From positions 58,075 to 122,074 of the forward strand of contig JAJVIO010000027.1 in the NCBI GenBank assembly GCA_022071975.1: 64,000 nt of DNA, in the 5' to 3' direction. How positions within the stretch are numbered: position 1 is the stretch's first letter; each line of letters begins with the position of its first letter. Below the pieces are notes generated by a model that saw only the letters and a list, made by a program, of their open reading frames with translations, searched no databases and was not told where the DNA came from. This DNA comes from Planctomycetota bacterium. GTDB taxonomy: Bacteria > Planctomycetota > UBA8742 > UBA2392. Below are positions 44,884 through 54,323 of this stretch, piece by piece. The position numbers and the translations under genes were made by a program.

Positions 44884-46188
44884 TCAAGCCGTGATCAGCA
44901 CATACAAGTAGTACGCCGCGAACAGGCCTGAGAGGATGATGCCGGCCCAGCTGTAGGCGATCATGCGCGGGCTCAGCCGCGCCTCCTGCGGCACCTCGCT
45001 GCCCATCATGGCGCGGTGGTTCAGCCAGGCCAACAGCGGCGCTGACAGGAAGCTCAGCGAAGTGGCCAGGTCCACCAGCGCCTTGAACGCCTTGCCGCCG
45101 CCGATCGCGTACCAGATGATCCCGACCGCGCCCAACCCCAGCACCACCAGCGCGATCCAGTAAACCCGGCGGCTGATCTGCGAGGGCTGGCCCGGCGTCT
45201 CGGGTTCCTGGAAGCGCGCCACCAGCGCCGCGATCGCGCGCGGGAAGCCGTCCACCACCGTCAGCGTGGTCGAGAACATCACCGTAAACGCCGAGGTCGC
45301 GATGATCGGCTTGGCCCAGTCGCCCAGGCTGGCGGTGTACAGGCCGATCACCTGCCCGGCGAACCCGGCCGGGCTGTCCGAGAACTTCTCGCCGCTGTGG
45401 AACATCACGCCGGCGCCCAGAATCACGAAGCACAGGGCCAGCAGCACCGTGCCCAGGTAGCCGACGTTGAAGTCGGTGAGCGCATCTTTCACGCTGGGTG
45501 CGTGGCCGGTTTCGCGCCGGCGGGCCAGCGTCCAGAGCGAGTGCCAGATCGAGATGTCGAAGGCGCTGGGCATCCAGCCGATGAACGCGACCAGGAACAG
45601 CACCTTGGGCGTGTCGGTCAGGAAATCGGCCGACGGAAGCCACTCCATCGCCCCCCAGTCGATCTTCGGCAGCGCCAGGGCCGTGGCCAGCAGCGTGGTG
45701 ACGGTCAGCAGTGCAACCACGACTTTCACGATCTTGTCGAGCCACTTGTAGTGGCCGACAGCCAGCAAGCCCGCGCAGATCAGCGTCAGCAGCGCCGACA
45801 GCCACACCGTGGGCGCCAGGCCTGCCAGCGGGTCTTTCCAGCCCAGCAGCGCCGTGAACATCGCGGCCGTCACCAGCGTGACCACGGCCTGCACCGTGAA
45901 CATGGTGCCCAGCGTCAGCAGCGCGTACAGCACCAGCGCCCACCTGCCCTGGCGGCGGTAGCCTTCCAGCAGGCTGGTGCCCGTGGCGGCCGCGTAGCGG
46001 GGCCCGAAGCTGAAGGCCGGGTACTTGAAGAAGTTGGCCGCGAACAAAACGACCAGCAGGGCAAAGCCGAAGCTGGCGCCGGCCCGGGTGCTCTGCACCA
46101 GGTGCGATACGCCCACAGCGGCGCCCGCCCAAAGCAGGCCGGGGCCGAGGGCCTTCCAGAAGTTCTTTGGCGCCGGTTGTTCGGGCAT
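44884..46188 (-). CDS. Nramp-related divalent metal transporter
   Basis: About 434 aa from ATG 46188 (MPEQPAPKNFWKALGPGLLWAGAAVGVSHLVQSTRAGASFG). 11 TM helices in the LeuT-like Nramp fold. In canonical Nramp TM1 carries DPGN and TM6 MPH; here TM1 reads AGAAVGVSHLVQS and TM6 LVAFIGWMPSAFDIS, so the usual metal ligands are changed, as in Nramp-related branches such as NRMT. The ion is therefore uncertain. Convergent with the nikR-permease pair. Confidence 0.85.
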   Translation of the reverse strand: MPEQPAPKNFWKALGPGLLWAGAAVGVSHLVQSTRAGASFGFALLVVLFAANFFKYPAFSFGPRYAAATGTSLLEGYRRQGRWALVLYALLTLGTMFTVQAVVTLVTAAMFTALLGWKDPLAGLAPTVWLSALLTLICAGLLAVGHYKWLDKIVKVVVALLTVTTLLATALALPKIDWGAMEWLPSADFLTDTPKVLFLVAFIGWMPSAFDISIWHSLWTLARRRETGHAPSVKDALTDFNVGYLGTVLLALCFVILGAGVMFHSGEKFSDSPAGFAGQVIGLYTASLGDWAKPIIATSAFTVMFSTTLTVVDGFPRAIAALVARFQEPETPGQPSQISRRVYWIALVVLGLGAVGIIWYAIGGGKAFKALVDLATSLSFLSAPLLAWLNHRAMMGSEVPQEARLSPRMIAYSWAGIILSGLFAAYYLYVLITA

Positions 46189-46328
46189 GGACGTGATTCT
46201 TCCCACGGGAGAGGCCGGATTCAAGATGGGCTAGCCGGGTCCGGGATGTCGGGCATGGAAGGGTGGAAGCTGGAATCGGGTTGTTATAGCGTGCGTTGTA
46301 CGCCGGATGGCGGCGGCAAGAGAGAGCC

Positions 46329-47144
46329 ATGACACTGACCATCGAGCAGGAAAAGGAAGCCAGGCAATTCCTTTCCGACCTGCGCAAGGAAATCAAGAAC
46401 CATGCCGGCGTGGGGCACAGCATCCTTGGCCGCATGAAGACGGACCCGCGTTCGCGCTTTGACTTCATGGTGCTGGCGGGGCAACACTTCCCGCTGGTGG
46501 GCAACTTCACGCGCTACATGGAGCTGCTGCTGCTGAACGCGCCCGACAGCGAAGCCAAGTGCTGGCTGGCCAAGGTGCTGGTGGACGAGTACGGCGAGCG
46601 CAGCGAAGGCGAAGACCACGCCGAGCACTACAAGAAGTTCATGCACGCCGCGGGCCACAAGCCCGGTGAAGAAGACATCATCCCGCTGCACCCGGAGGTG
46701 GTGCACTTCATCCGCGAGCACTATCGCATCGCGACCGAAGAACCTTTCCTGGTGGGGCTGGGTGCTTTAGGCCCCGGCCACGAATGGAGCATCCCGGCCA
46801 TGTTCGAGCTGGCCGTGGCAGGCCTGCGCAAGGCGGGCTTTGCTGAGAAAGAGATCGAGTACTGGACCATGCACCTCGAGCAGGACCAGGACCACGGCGC
46901 CTGGCTTGAGGAAGCGCTGGTGAAGTACTGCATCATCGAGCGCAACCGCGAGCTGATCCGTCGCGGCGCACTGCTGAGCCTGGATGCGCGAGAGCGCTTC
47001 TGGTGGGGGGTGACCGACAAGATCGCAAGCGAGAGCACGAAAAAGCACCTGCCGCCCGGCACGTCCGCCACGCACACGGAGGGGCAACTCACATTGCGTG
47101 AGCTCCGGCAGCGCTGGCACGTGGAAGCGCGGCTGGTGGAGTGA
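46329..47144 (+). CDS. Haem-oxygenase-fold diiron oxidase (CADD/PqqC-like)
   Basis: 271 aa from ATG 46329. All-helical TENA/PqqC-like protein with a full set of candidate iron ligands: ERSEGEDH (E-x6-H), GHEWSIP (E) and TMHLEQDQDHGAW (H-x3-D-x2-H), the pattern of heme-oxygenase-like diiron oxidases (HDO) such as chlamydial CADD. 27 nt upstream of the ferrochelatase and likely co-transcribed. CADD makes p-aminobenzoate; whether this one does is unknown. Confidence 0.8.
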   Translation: MTLTIEQEKEARQFLSDLRKEIKNHAGVGHSILGRMKTDPRSRFDFMVLAGQHFPLVGNFTRYMELLLLNAPDSEAKCWLAKVLVDEYGERSEGEDHAEHYKKFMHAAGHKPGEEDIIPLHPEVVHFIREHYRIATEEPFLVGLGALGPGHEWSIPAMFELAVAGLRKAGFAEKEIEYWTMHLEQDQDHGAWLEEALVKYCIIERNRELIRRGALLSLDARERFWWGVTDKIASESTKKHLPPGTSATHTEGQLTLRELRQRWHVEARLVE

Positions 47145-47171
47145 ACGACAACCAGAGAAACGGGCGGCAAC

Positions 47172-48131
47172 ATGGCAATCGACAACCTGATGGTGGTGGC
47201 ATTCGGCGGGCCGACCAAAGAGTGCTGCGGCAAACACGCGGAGTGCCCGGGGCAGGCTTTCTGCTTCGTGAACGGCATCTTCGGCGACAACCCGGCGCGC
47301 CGCGCGCGCGTGGATGAAGTGGTCGAGCACTACAAGTTCTTCGGCGGCTTCAGCCGCTTCAATGAAATCACCGAAGCGCAGGCCAATGCGATCCGGGCTG
47401 AGCTGAAGAAGCGCGGCCATGACCTCAAGCTCACCGTCGGCTACGACCACTGGATGCCATGGATTGCCGACCAGGTCGCGAAGGTTGACGGCGAGTTCCT
47501 GGTGATGGTGATGACGCCTCACCAGAGCGCGGTTTCCTGGGACGCCTACCTGCGCCGCGTGACCGAGGGCCTGGAAAAGCTTGACGAGTCAAGTCGCCCG
47601 AAGTGGGCCGGTGTGGTGGAGCCTTTCTGGAACAAACCCGGCTTCATCGAGGCCCTTGCCGACCGCGTCCGCGAGGCCGCCAAGGCCATCAACGCCGACC
47701 TGACCAACAGTTCCACCGGCCTGGTGCTGAGCGCCCACGCGATCCCGATGTCGCTGGTGAAAACCAGCAAGTACGTCGAGCAGATCAAGGAGACGGCCGA
47801 GCTGGTGGCGGCCAAGGTGGGGGCCGCGAACTTGATGGTGGCCTACCAGAGCGCCCCCAGCGACAGCAAGATCGAGTGGACCACGCCCTACCTCGAACGC
47901 GCGATCGAGGAATTGAAGGACGGCGGCGCCCGGAAGATTGTCGCCGCGCCGATCGGCTTCCTGTGTGACAACGTGGAAGTGCTGTACGACCTCGGCGTGG
48001 AAGGCAAGAACAAGGCGGACGATCTCGATCTGCCGTTTGCTGCAGCCGAGGCGGTCAACACCCACCCCGCTTTCATCAAGCAACTCGCCGACAACGTGGA
48101 AGCCAAGCTGAACGAGCTGACTACCCGCTGA
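47172..48131 (+). CDS. hemH: Ferrochelatase family protein with N-terminal Cys cluster
   Basis: 319 aa, family length. TGLVLSAHAIPMSLVK carries the catalytic His and APIGFLCDNVEVLYDLG the catalytic Glu region; VAYQSAPSDSKIEW fits the class. Inserts Fe2+ into protoporphyrin or coproporphyrin. Unusual N-terminus: VAFGGPTKECCGKHAECPGQAFCFVNGIFGDNP has four Cys (CC-x6-C-x5-C) in the loop where normal enzymes have none, suggesting an extra metal or Fe-S site. Confidence 0.88.
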   Translation: MAIDNLMVVAFGGPTKECCGKHAECPGQAFCFVNGIFGDNPARRARVDEVVEHYKFFGGFSRFNEITEAQANAIRAELKKRGHDLKLTVGYDHWMPWIADQVAKVDGEFLVMVMTPHQSAVSWDAYLRRVTEGLEKLDESSRPKWAGVVEPFWNKPGFIEALADRVREAAKAINADLTNSSTGLVLSAHAIPMSLVKTSKYVEQIKETAELVAAKVGAANLMVAYQSAPSDSKIEWTTPYLERAIEELKDGGARKIVAAPIGFLCDNVEVLYDLGVEGKNKADDLDLPFAAAEAVNTHPAFIKQLADNVEAKLNELTTR

Positions 48132-48227
48132 CGTGCGCTCTATCCGCCTGCCTGCCTCCGTCGTGCGAGTGAAAATCTTCGGAACCACGGCGGATGCGGC
48201 GACGTCTCAGGCGCGGGAAGGAACACC

Positions 48228-48860
48228 ATGCGCTGCCTGCTTCCACTACTGATCGTGCTGCTGGCGATTGCCGGCTGCGGGGACGACGCGAGCCGTGACA
48301 ACGGGCGCGGAGTCGACAATGCGCCATCGCGCAACACGCCGGACAGAGACGACCCCGATCCGAATGACTCAACAAGGCCGGGGCCAGTGGAACGTCCCGG
48401 CGGCTTGTACCCCGATCCTTCGCCACCGAAGTACGTGGAGTTGGGTTGGTCGGAGTGGGGCGACCGCAAGGTCGCGATGGTGTACGAAAAAGACCACATC
48501 GAAAAACTGCCCGAAGACACCTCGGCGGTCAGCTTCCACATGGTGCTGTGGTACGACTTCGGGCGTGAGGCCCGCGTCGGCGATGCTGAACTCAAACGGC
48601 TCAAACGACTGCCGCAACTGCACTATCTCGCTGTGGGGGTGGAAATCGGCGACGAGGGCTTTGAGGCGATCAGCGAACTGCCCGCACTGGAGCACCTGGT
48701 GCTGATGAGCTTCTACGTCGTGAACGCCGAGCGCTTCCAGATGCTCCAGAAGCTGGCCACCCTCAAGACCCTTGAGCTGCACCTGCACGAGAGCGCCCTG
48801 GACGAAGAAGCCCTGAAGGCCTTCCGCAAGGCGCGCCCGGACGTGTCCATCAAGCGCTGA
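48228..48860 (+). CDS. Lipoprotein with leucine-rich-repeat-like segment
   Basis: 210 aa. MRCLLPLLIVLLAIAGC is a lipoprotein signal (lipobox AIAGC), followed by an acidic, low-complexity linker (NTPDRDDPDPNDSTRPGP). The C-terminal part, LKRLKRLPQLHYLAVGVEIGDEGFEAISELPALEHLVLMSFYV, has LRR-like spacing. Function unknown; probably on the periplasmic side of a membrane. Confidence 0.8.
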   Translation: MRCLLPLLIVLLAIAGCGDDASRDNGRGVDNAPSRNTPDRDDPDPNDSTRPGPVERPGGLYPDPSPPKYVELGWSEWGDRKVAMVYEKDHIEKLPEDTSAVSFHMVLWYDFGREARVGDAELKRLKRLPQLHYLAVGVEIGDEGFEAISELPALEHLVLMSFYVVNAERFQMLQKLATLKTLELHLHESALDEEALKAFRKARPDVSIKR

Positions 48861-50054
48861 CTAAGTCCCAGGCTGCTTGGCCTTCTCCTTGGCGCGCTTG
48901 GGCTTGGGTTCCGGCCAGTGCTGTGCGGGGAACAACGTCTTCATCGCGAGCAGTTTGCCGTAGCAAAGCAGCCGGTCGCCGCTGAGGATCTCTCGCGTGT
49001 TGCGCGGGTTGGGGATGGTCTGGCTTTCACGCATGATGCTGAGAACCAGGATGTCCTGGTCGCGCAAACCGCTCTCCTTGATGGATTTTCCGACTAGCGG
49101 TGATTCCGGCCCGATGGGAACTTCCGCCACGCCATAGCCGCGATCAAGCGTCAACCTCTGCCGGATGTCCAGGTCGGGAAACAACACCTGTTCCTCGACG
49201 TGCTTGATCATCTCGCCGGCGATGTCAACGCCCGTGGCGGTCTCGATGCCTTCCAGCCCCGGCGAGCTGTTCACTTCCATCACCTGCGGGCCTTCATTGC
49301 TTTCCAGCATGTCCACGCCCGCCACGCGCAGGCCCAGGATCTGCGCCGCCATCACGGCCGTGCGCTCGTACTCGGGCTCGAGTTGCACGGGTACCGCCAC
49401 GCCGCCACGGTGCACGTTGCTGCGGAACTCTGTGCCCTGCGCACTGCGGCGCATGGCCGCCACGACGCGGCCGCCGACCACGAACGCGCGCACGTCACGG
49501 CCGCGGCTTTCTTCCACGAAGTTCTGGATCAGCACGTTCTGCTTCGTGCTCTGGAGCGTTTCGACAATCGCCTCGGCGATCTTGCTGGTGTCGGCCAGGA
49601 TCACGCCGATGCCCTGGGTTCCCTCCAGCAGCTTGATGATCACCGGCGCGCCGCCGACGCGCTCGATGGCCGGCATCACGCTGGAGCGCTGGCGCACGAA
49701 AGCGGTCTTGGGAATGCCGATGTTGTGGCGGCTGAGAATCTGGAAGGCCCGCAGCTTGTCGCGGCTGGTGGCGATGGAGCTGCTGGTGTTCAGGCAGAAC
49801 ACGCCCATCTGTTCGTACTGGCGCACCACGGCCGTGCCGAAGAAGGTGATACTGGCGCCGATGCGCGGGATGATGGCGTCGAAGTTCTCGACGCGTTTTT
49901 CGCGGTACCAGACGTGGGGGTTCTTCTTCTCGACATCGAGCGAGAACTTGAGCGGGTCAAGCACGCGAACCTTGTGGCCGCGCGCTTCGGCGGCTTCACG
50001 GATGCGCCGCGTGCTGTACAGCCGCGGGCCCTGCGAGAGAATTGCGATTTTCAT
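48861..50054 (-). CDS. rimK: RimK-type ATP-grasp ligase with C-terminal RCK_C domain
   Basis: 397 aa. MKIAILSQGPRLYSTRRIREAAEARGHKVRVLDP is the RimK N-terminus. ATP-grasp core: APVIIKLLEGTQGIGVIL, VLIQNFVEESRGRDVRAFVVGGRVVAAMRR, VAGVDMLESNEGPQVMEVNSSPGLEGIE. RimK adds glutamates to ribosomal protein S6 in E. coli; other members make peptide bonds on small molecules. Residues about 310-370 (VPIGPESPLVGKSIKESGLRDQDILVLSIMRESQTIPNPRNTREILSGDRLLCYG) form a TrkA-C/RCK_C ligand-binding domain, an extra piece that suggests allosteric control. Confidence 0.88.
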   Translation of the reverse strand: MKIAILSQGPRLYSTRRIREAAEARGHKVRVLDPLKFSLDVEKKNPHVWYREKRVENFDAIIPRIGASITFFGTAVVRQYEQMGVFCLNTSSSIATSRDKLRAFQILSRHNIGIPKTAFVRQRSSVMPAIERVGGAPVIIKLLEGTQGIGVILADTSKIAEAIVETLQSTKQNVLIQNFVEESRGRDVRAFVVGGRVVAAMRRSAQGTEFRSNVHRGGVAVPVQLEPEYERTAVMAAQILGLRVAGVDMLESNEGPQVMEVNSSPGLEGIETATGVDIAGEMIKHVEEQVLFPDLDIRQRLTLDRGYGVAEVPIGPESPLVGKSIKESGLRDQDILVLSIMRESQTIPNPRNTREILSGDRLLCYGKLLAMKTLFPAQHWPEPKPKRAKEKAKQPGT

Positions 50055-50084
50055 AGGAGGTTGTGGCCGGAGGGTCGAGGTCAG

Positions 50085-50104
50085 CCCCGGCCGGAAGGCC
50101 GGGG
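50085..50104. repeat. GC hairpin with GGAA loop
   Basis: CCCCGGCC-GGAA-GGCCGGGG, upstream of rimK. Near twin of the hairpin at 50137. Confidence 0.6.
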
Positions 50105-50136
50105 AGGTTGCGCGCAGTGTACAATTTCACTGATTT

Positions 50137-50156
50137 CCCCGCCCTTCCGGGCGGGG
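50137..50156 (-). terminator. GC hairpin after the response regulator gene
   Basis: Perfect stem CCCCGCCC / GGGCGGGG with a 4-nt loop, 7 nt past the regulator stop. No U tract, so termination strength is unclear. Confidence 0.5.
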
Positions 50157-50162
50157 CTGCGG

Positions 50163-50843
<681 letters not shown>

Positions 50844-50954
50844 TCGTGCTCCCTAGCTTGACGGTTACAGGGCAGGCAATAGTATACGCCCCCTCAACGG
50901 CCGGGCAAGGAAGCGGGCTCGCAAGGCTGCAACCTTCAGGCGTTTGGGAACGTA

Positions 50955-51031
50955 GGGCGTTTAGCTCAGTTGGCTAGAGCACTGTCTTCACACGGCAGGG
51001 GTCACTGGTTCGAGTCCAGTAACGCCCACCA
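50955..51031 (+). tRNA. tRNA-Val (anticodon CAC)
   Basis: 77 nt with encoded CCA. Acceptor GGGCGTT/AACGCCC; D arm TAGCTCAGTTGGCTAGAGC; anticodon loop TTCACAC gives CAC; T arm CACTGGTTCGAGTCCAGT. Confidence 0.96.
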
Positions 51032-51038
51032 TCAAAAA

Positions 51039-51062
51039 CACCCGCCTTTGGCGGGTGTTTTT
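51039..51062 (+). terminator. Rho-independent terminator after tRNA-Val
   Basis: Stem CACCCGCC / GGCGGGTG, 3-nt loop, followed by TTTTT. Confidence 0.9.
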
Positions 51063-51183
51063 GGTGCGCGCCAAAGCCTTGGCGTAGGCGGGCTTGTTCG
51101 ATGAAGAAGAAAGCCCCGGGCTTCCGCCCGGGGCCGTTGTCTCTCGACCAACTTCAAACCACCAACTATCAACCGCCGTCCCG

Positions 51184-51612
51184 CTACTTCTGTTCCTTTG
51201 ACCACTTTTCGATGGCCTCGGCGTTTTCCTTGGCGAGGCGCGTGGTCAGGTCCAGCACGTCCTTCTTGAACACGCGGTCCTTGCGCTTCATGTTTGTGAT
51301 CGCGTCGTGGAACTCGGTGCTGTCCTTGTACTTGGCGTTCTTGGCTTCTTTCACCGCCTCGTTCCAGACATCGTCGGCCTTGTATGGCTCGTTGGCTTTC
51401 ACCTTGGCCAGCACGATCTCGTAGTACTTCTTGAACACGCGCTCGACGTCGGCGAACAGGGTCTTGCCCTCTTCGCTCATTTCGCGCTTCTGCGGCTCTT
51501 TTACGTCTTCGCCCTTTTCTTCCTTAGGCGGCTCGGGCGGCTTCTCGGCCTCCTGCGCGAACAGCGGCGCGCAGAACGCCAGCGCAAGCAGCATGGTCAG
51601 CAATGTACGCAT
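51184..51612 (-). CDS. Small secreted charged protein
   Basis: 142 aa from ATG 51612 (MRTLLTMLLALAFCAPLFAQ), with GGAGGGA upstream; the track start was extended through repeat DNA and rejected. Signal peptide cleaved after AQ-like site, then an acidic linker (EKPPEPPKEEKGEDVKEPQKRE) and a lysine-rich helical domain (MSEEGKTLFADVERVFKKYYEIVLAKVKANE). No family recognised; periplasmic or secreted. Confidence 0.75.
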   Translation of the reverse strand: MRTLLTMLLALAFCAPLFAQEAEKPPEPPKEEKGEDVKEPQKREMSEEGKTLFADVERVFKKYYEIVLAKVKANEPYKADDVWNEAVKEAKNAKYKDSTEFHDAITNMKRKDRVFKKDVLDLTTRLAKENAEAIEKWSKEQK

Positions 51613-51699
51613 GATCGATCCCTCCTGGCTCCCGTACTGTAACGTCTTTATCGGCCAGCGGGTTCCTTTTTCCAAGTGCAGGAATTCTGGCAGGGGCGA

Positions 51700-51833
51700 A
51701 ACAGGAGCCGCAAGCGCCAGCGCGCGGCCCGAATCGCGGGTGACGCACAAGCAACAAATGGGGCCGACAGCCGTTTTCGGCGTCGGCCCCCAGGTTGAAG
51801 GTCAACCGCGCGCTTGCGCTTGCGGCTCTTGTT
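51700..51833. repeat. Large inverted repeat enclosing a hairpin, after rho
   Basis: The 28-bp arm at 51700-51727 (AACAGGAGCCGCAAGCGCC...) pairs with an inverted copy at 51806-51833 (two mismatches). Between them, 51759-51790 forms a strong stem (GGGGCCGAC...GTCGGCCCC around GCCG-TTTT-CGGC). The left arm is identical to 20037-20064. Starts within 3 nt of the rho stop; likely the rho transcript end. Confidence 0.75.
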
Positions 51834-51835
51834 CC

Positions 51836-53488
51836 TTACCCGATATTCATGGTCATCAGGAACTCGGCGTTGCTGCCGGTCTTCTTGAGCTTCTCTTTCA
51901 GCAGTTCCATGGCCTCGATCGGATTCATGTCGTTCAGGATGCGGCGCAGGACCCACATGCGCTTCTGCTCTTCGGGGTCCAGCAGCAGCTCTTCTTTTCG
52001 TGTGCCGGAGCGCGTGACGTCGATGGCCGGGTAGACGCGGCGGTCGGCCAGGCGGCGGTCCAGGTGCAACTCGGCGTTGCCGGTGCCCTTGAACTCTTCG
52101 AAGATCACTTCGTCCATCCTTGAGCCCGTGTCGATCAGCGCGGTCGAGATGATCGTCAGCGAGCCGCCTTCTTCAATGTTGCGCGCCGCGCCGAAGAAGC
52201 GCTTGGGGCGCTGCAGGGCGCTGGCGTCCACACCGCCGGTCAGGATCTTGCCCGAGTGCGGCTGCTCGGCGTTGTATGCACGGCCGAGGCGCGTGATGCT
52301 GTCCAGCAGGATCACCACGTCCACCTTATGCTCGACCAGGCGCTTGGCTTTGCCCAGCACCATTTCGGTGACCTGCACGTGGCGGCTGGTGGGCTCGTCG
52401 AACGTGGAGGCGATAACTTCCGCATCCACGGTGCGCTCCATGTCCGTCACTTCTTCGGGGCGCTCGTCGATCAGCAGAACGATCACGTAGACGTCCGGGT
52501 GATTGGCGCGGATCGCGTTGGCGATCTTCTGCAGAATCACCGTTTTGCCCGTGCGCGGCGGCGCCACGATCAGGCCGCGCTGGCCGCGGCCGATGGGCGT
52601 GACCAGGTCGATGATGCGCAGGTTGAGGTCGTTCTTGACCTCCAGGAAGATGCGCTTGTCGGGGTAGAGCGGCGTGAGTTCGTCAAAGGGCACGACCTCG
52701 GCCAGCTTGTTGGGGTCTTCGCCGTTGACCTTCTCAACCTTCAGCAGCGCGAAGTAGCGCTCGTTGTCCTTGGGCGGGCGGATCTGGCCGGCTACTACGT
52801 GGCCTGACTTCAAGCCGAAACGGCGGATCTGGCTGGGGCTGACGTAAATGTCGTCGGGGCTGGGCAGGTAGTTGTAGTCGGGGCTGCGCAGGAAGCCGAA
52901 GCCTTCGTTCAGCACTTCCATGACGCCTTCGCCGCTGATCACCGCGCCGCGCTTCACGCGGTCTTTCAGCAGCTGGAAGATCAGGTCCTGCTTCTTCAGC
53001 CCGGTCACGTCCTGCATGCCCAGCTTGCGCACTTCGCGCTGCAGGTTCTCCATCTTCATCTTCTGAAGGTCGTTCAGGTTGACGAAGAAAGGCTCGCGCG
53101 GCGGCTGGGGCTGGGCCGGGGCGGCTTCGGCCTCGGTGGTGGGGGGCTGCTCGGTGACTTCCGACTCGCCGTTGTCTTCAGTGACCACGGGGGGCAGGGG
53201 CGCTTCAGCCTTGGCGGCCGCCATGGCGGCCGCGGTTTCGTCATCGACCGCGACGTAGCCGGGGGCCTCGTTGCCGCCGGCAATTTCGTGGGCGCGGCCT
53301 TCGGCCTCTTCTTTCTCGCGGCGCGCCTCCATGCGGGCCATTTCGGCCTGGCGGGCGAACTCTTCGTGCATCACGTCGGTCTGGCCCTTCTTGCCGCCGC
53401 CGGGTTTACGCCGACCGCCACCGCCGCCGCGATTGTTGTTACGGCCGCGGCCGCGCTTACGAGGTGCTGACTTTCCTTCGGGTGTCAT
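51836..53488 (-). CDS. rho: Transcription termination factor Rho with long N-terminal extension
   Basis: 550 aa (E. coli 419). Core from about residue 135: [25 protein letters not shown]-binding [31 protein letters not shown], Walker [15 protein letters not shown], Walker [20 protein letters not shown]-loop and [31 protein letters not shown]. The first 130 residues are a basic Gly/Arg/Asn stretch ([23 protein letters not shown]), then an acidic disordered linker. Such extensions add RNA-binding affinity in other phyla. GGAG lies 7 nt before the ATG. Downstream of coaE. Confidence 0.96.
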   Translation of the reverse strand: MTPEGKSAPRKRGRGRNNNRGGGGGRRKPGGGKKGQTDVMHEEFARQAEMARMEARREKEEAEGRAHEIAGGNEAPGYVAVDDETAAAMAAAKAEAPLPPVVTEDNGESEVTEQPPTTEAEAAPAQPQPPREPFFVNLNDLQKMKMENLQREVRKLGMQDVTGLKKQDLIFQLLKDRVKRGAVISGEGVMEVLNEGFGFLRSPDYNYLPSPDDIYVSPSQIRRFGLKSGHVVAGQIRPPKDNERYFALLKVEKVNGEDPNKLAEVVPFDELTPLYPDKRIFLEVKNDLNLRIIDLVTPIGRGQRGLIVAPPRTGKTVILQKIANAIRANHPDVYVIVLLIDERPEEVTDMERTVDAEVIASTFDEPTSRHVQVTEMVLGKAKRLVEHKVDVVILLDSITRLGRAYNAEQPHSGKILTGGVDASALQRPKRFFGAARNIEEGGSLTIISTALIDTGSRMDEVIFEEFKGTGNAELHLDRRLADRRVYPAIDVTRSGTRKEELLLDPEEQKRMWVLRRILNDMNPIEAMELLKEKLKKTGSNAEFLMTMNIG

Positions 53489-53602
53489 TTGTGCTCCAGC
53501 GCTCTTGCGAGCTTGCCCGGGGATGGGCTCCCCGAGGTCCTGGTTCCGCGCCGATGGGCCGTGGGCCGGCCTGGCGGGAACGTCCTGTCCGGGTACGGAT
53601 GG

Positions 53603-54244
53603 TTAGTGGCCCCCGGCGGCCGGTTCGATGTGAGATTGCCAGATTTCCTCTACCTGGCGGTCCAAGTCTTCGAGCGTGCCCGTGTTGTTGATGATCACGT
53701 CGGCGCGCTGCTTCTTTTCAGAGAGGCTCAACTGTCCGGCCTGGCGGGCCGCTACCTGGCCCTTGGCCCAGCCGCGCTCCTGGATGGCGCGTTGTTCGCG
53801 GGATGCTTCATCTGCTTCAACGTAAACCAGCAGAGAATACTTCCCCTCGTAAGCGCCCGACTCCAGCAGCAGGCTGACATCCAGCACCACCGCCTTCACC
53901 TTGGGATCGTTGAGTCCAGCCTCGATTTTCGCCTGTGTGCGTTGCCGGATGCGGGGGTGGGTGATGGCATTCAGTGTAGCCAGTTTTGCGGCGTTGCCAA
54001 AGACCTCGGCACCCAATTTCGCCCGGTCAACTTCTCCTTGCCCGTTGAAGACGCCCGCACCGAAGGCGTCTTGAATCTCTTTCTTCACGGCCGGGTCCCG
54101 CAGGACCGCATGGCCTTCTTTGTCCGCGTCCACGGCCAATGCGCCGCGCTTTTCGAAGGCTTTTGCCACAGCCGACTTGCCGCTGGCGACACCGCCGACC
54201 AAGGCGATGACCGGCTTCACGGCTGCGCCCAATTCAAAATGCAA
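53603..54244 (-). CDS. coaE: Dephospho-CoA kinase
   Basis: 213 aa. VIALVGGVASGKSAVAKAFEKRGALAVDADKEGHAVL has the P-loop and the substrate Asp. Also ITHPRIRQRTQAKIE and VLDVSLLLESGAYEGKYSLLVYVEADEASREQRAIQERGW. Last step of CoA synthesis. Start uncertain: ATG 54244 lies within an A/T-rich ATTTTGCA repeat; a GTG at 54220 (VKPVIALVGG) fits the family length better. Confidence 0.93.
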   Translation of the reverse strand: MHFELGAAVKPVIALVGGVASGKSAVAKAFEKRGALAVDADKEGHAVLRDPAVKKEIQDAFGAGVFNGQGEVDRAKLGAEVFGNAAKLATLNAITHPRIRQRTQAKIEAGLNDPKVKAVVLDVSLLLESGAYEGKYSLLVYVEADEASREQRAIQERGWAKGQVAARQAGQLSLSEKKQRADVIINNTGTLEDLDRQVEEIWQSHIEPAAGGH

Positions 54245-54320
54245 AATGAAAAATGCAAAAGGCCATGCTGCTGCGGTGGACGCCCTTCATTTTGAATTTT
54301 GCATTTTGAATTTTGCATTG
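54240..54320. repeat. A/T-rich ATTTTGCA-type repeats, inverted, around the coaE start
   Basis: CAAAATGCAAAATGAAAAATGCAAAA on one side and TTTTGAATTTTGCATTTTGAA on the other, about 30 nt apart, in an otherwise GC-rich region. It separates the lipoprotein and coaE genes. May be a fold-back structure or a simple-sequence insertion. Confidence 0.7.
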
Positions 54321-54323
54321 CCG

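Noticed and set aside
50868-50888. Promoter of tRNA-Val from TTGACG and GTATAC
   Set aside because: The spacer is only about 9 nt, too short for sigma-70.
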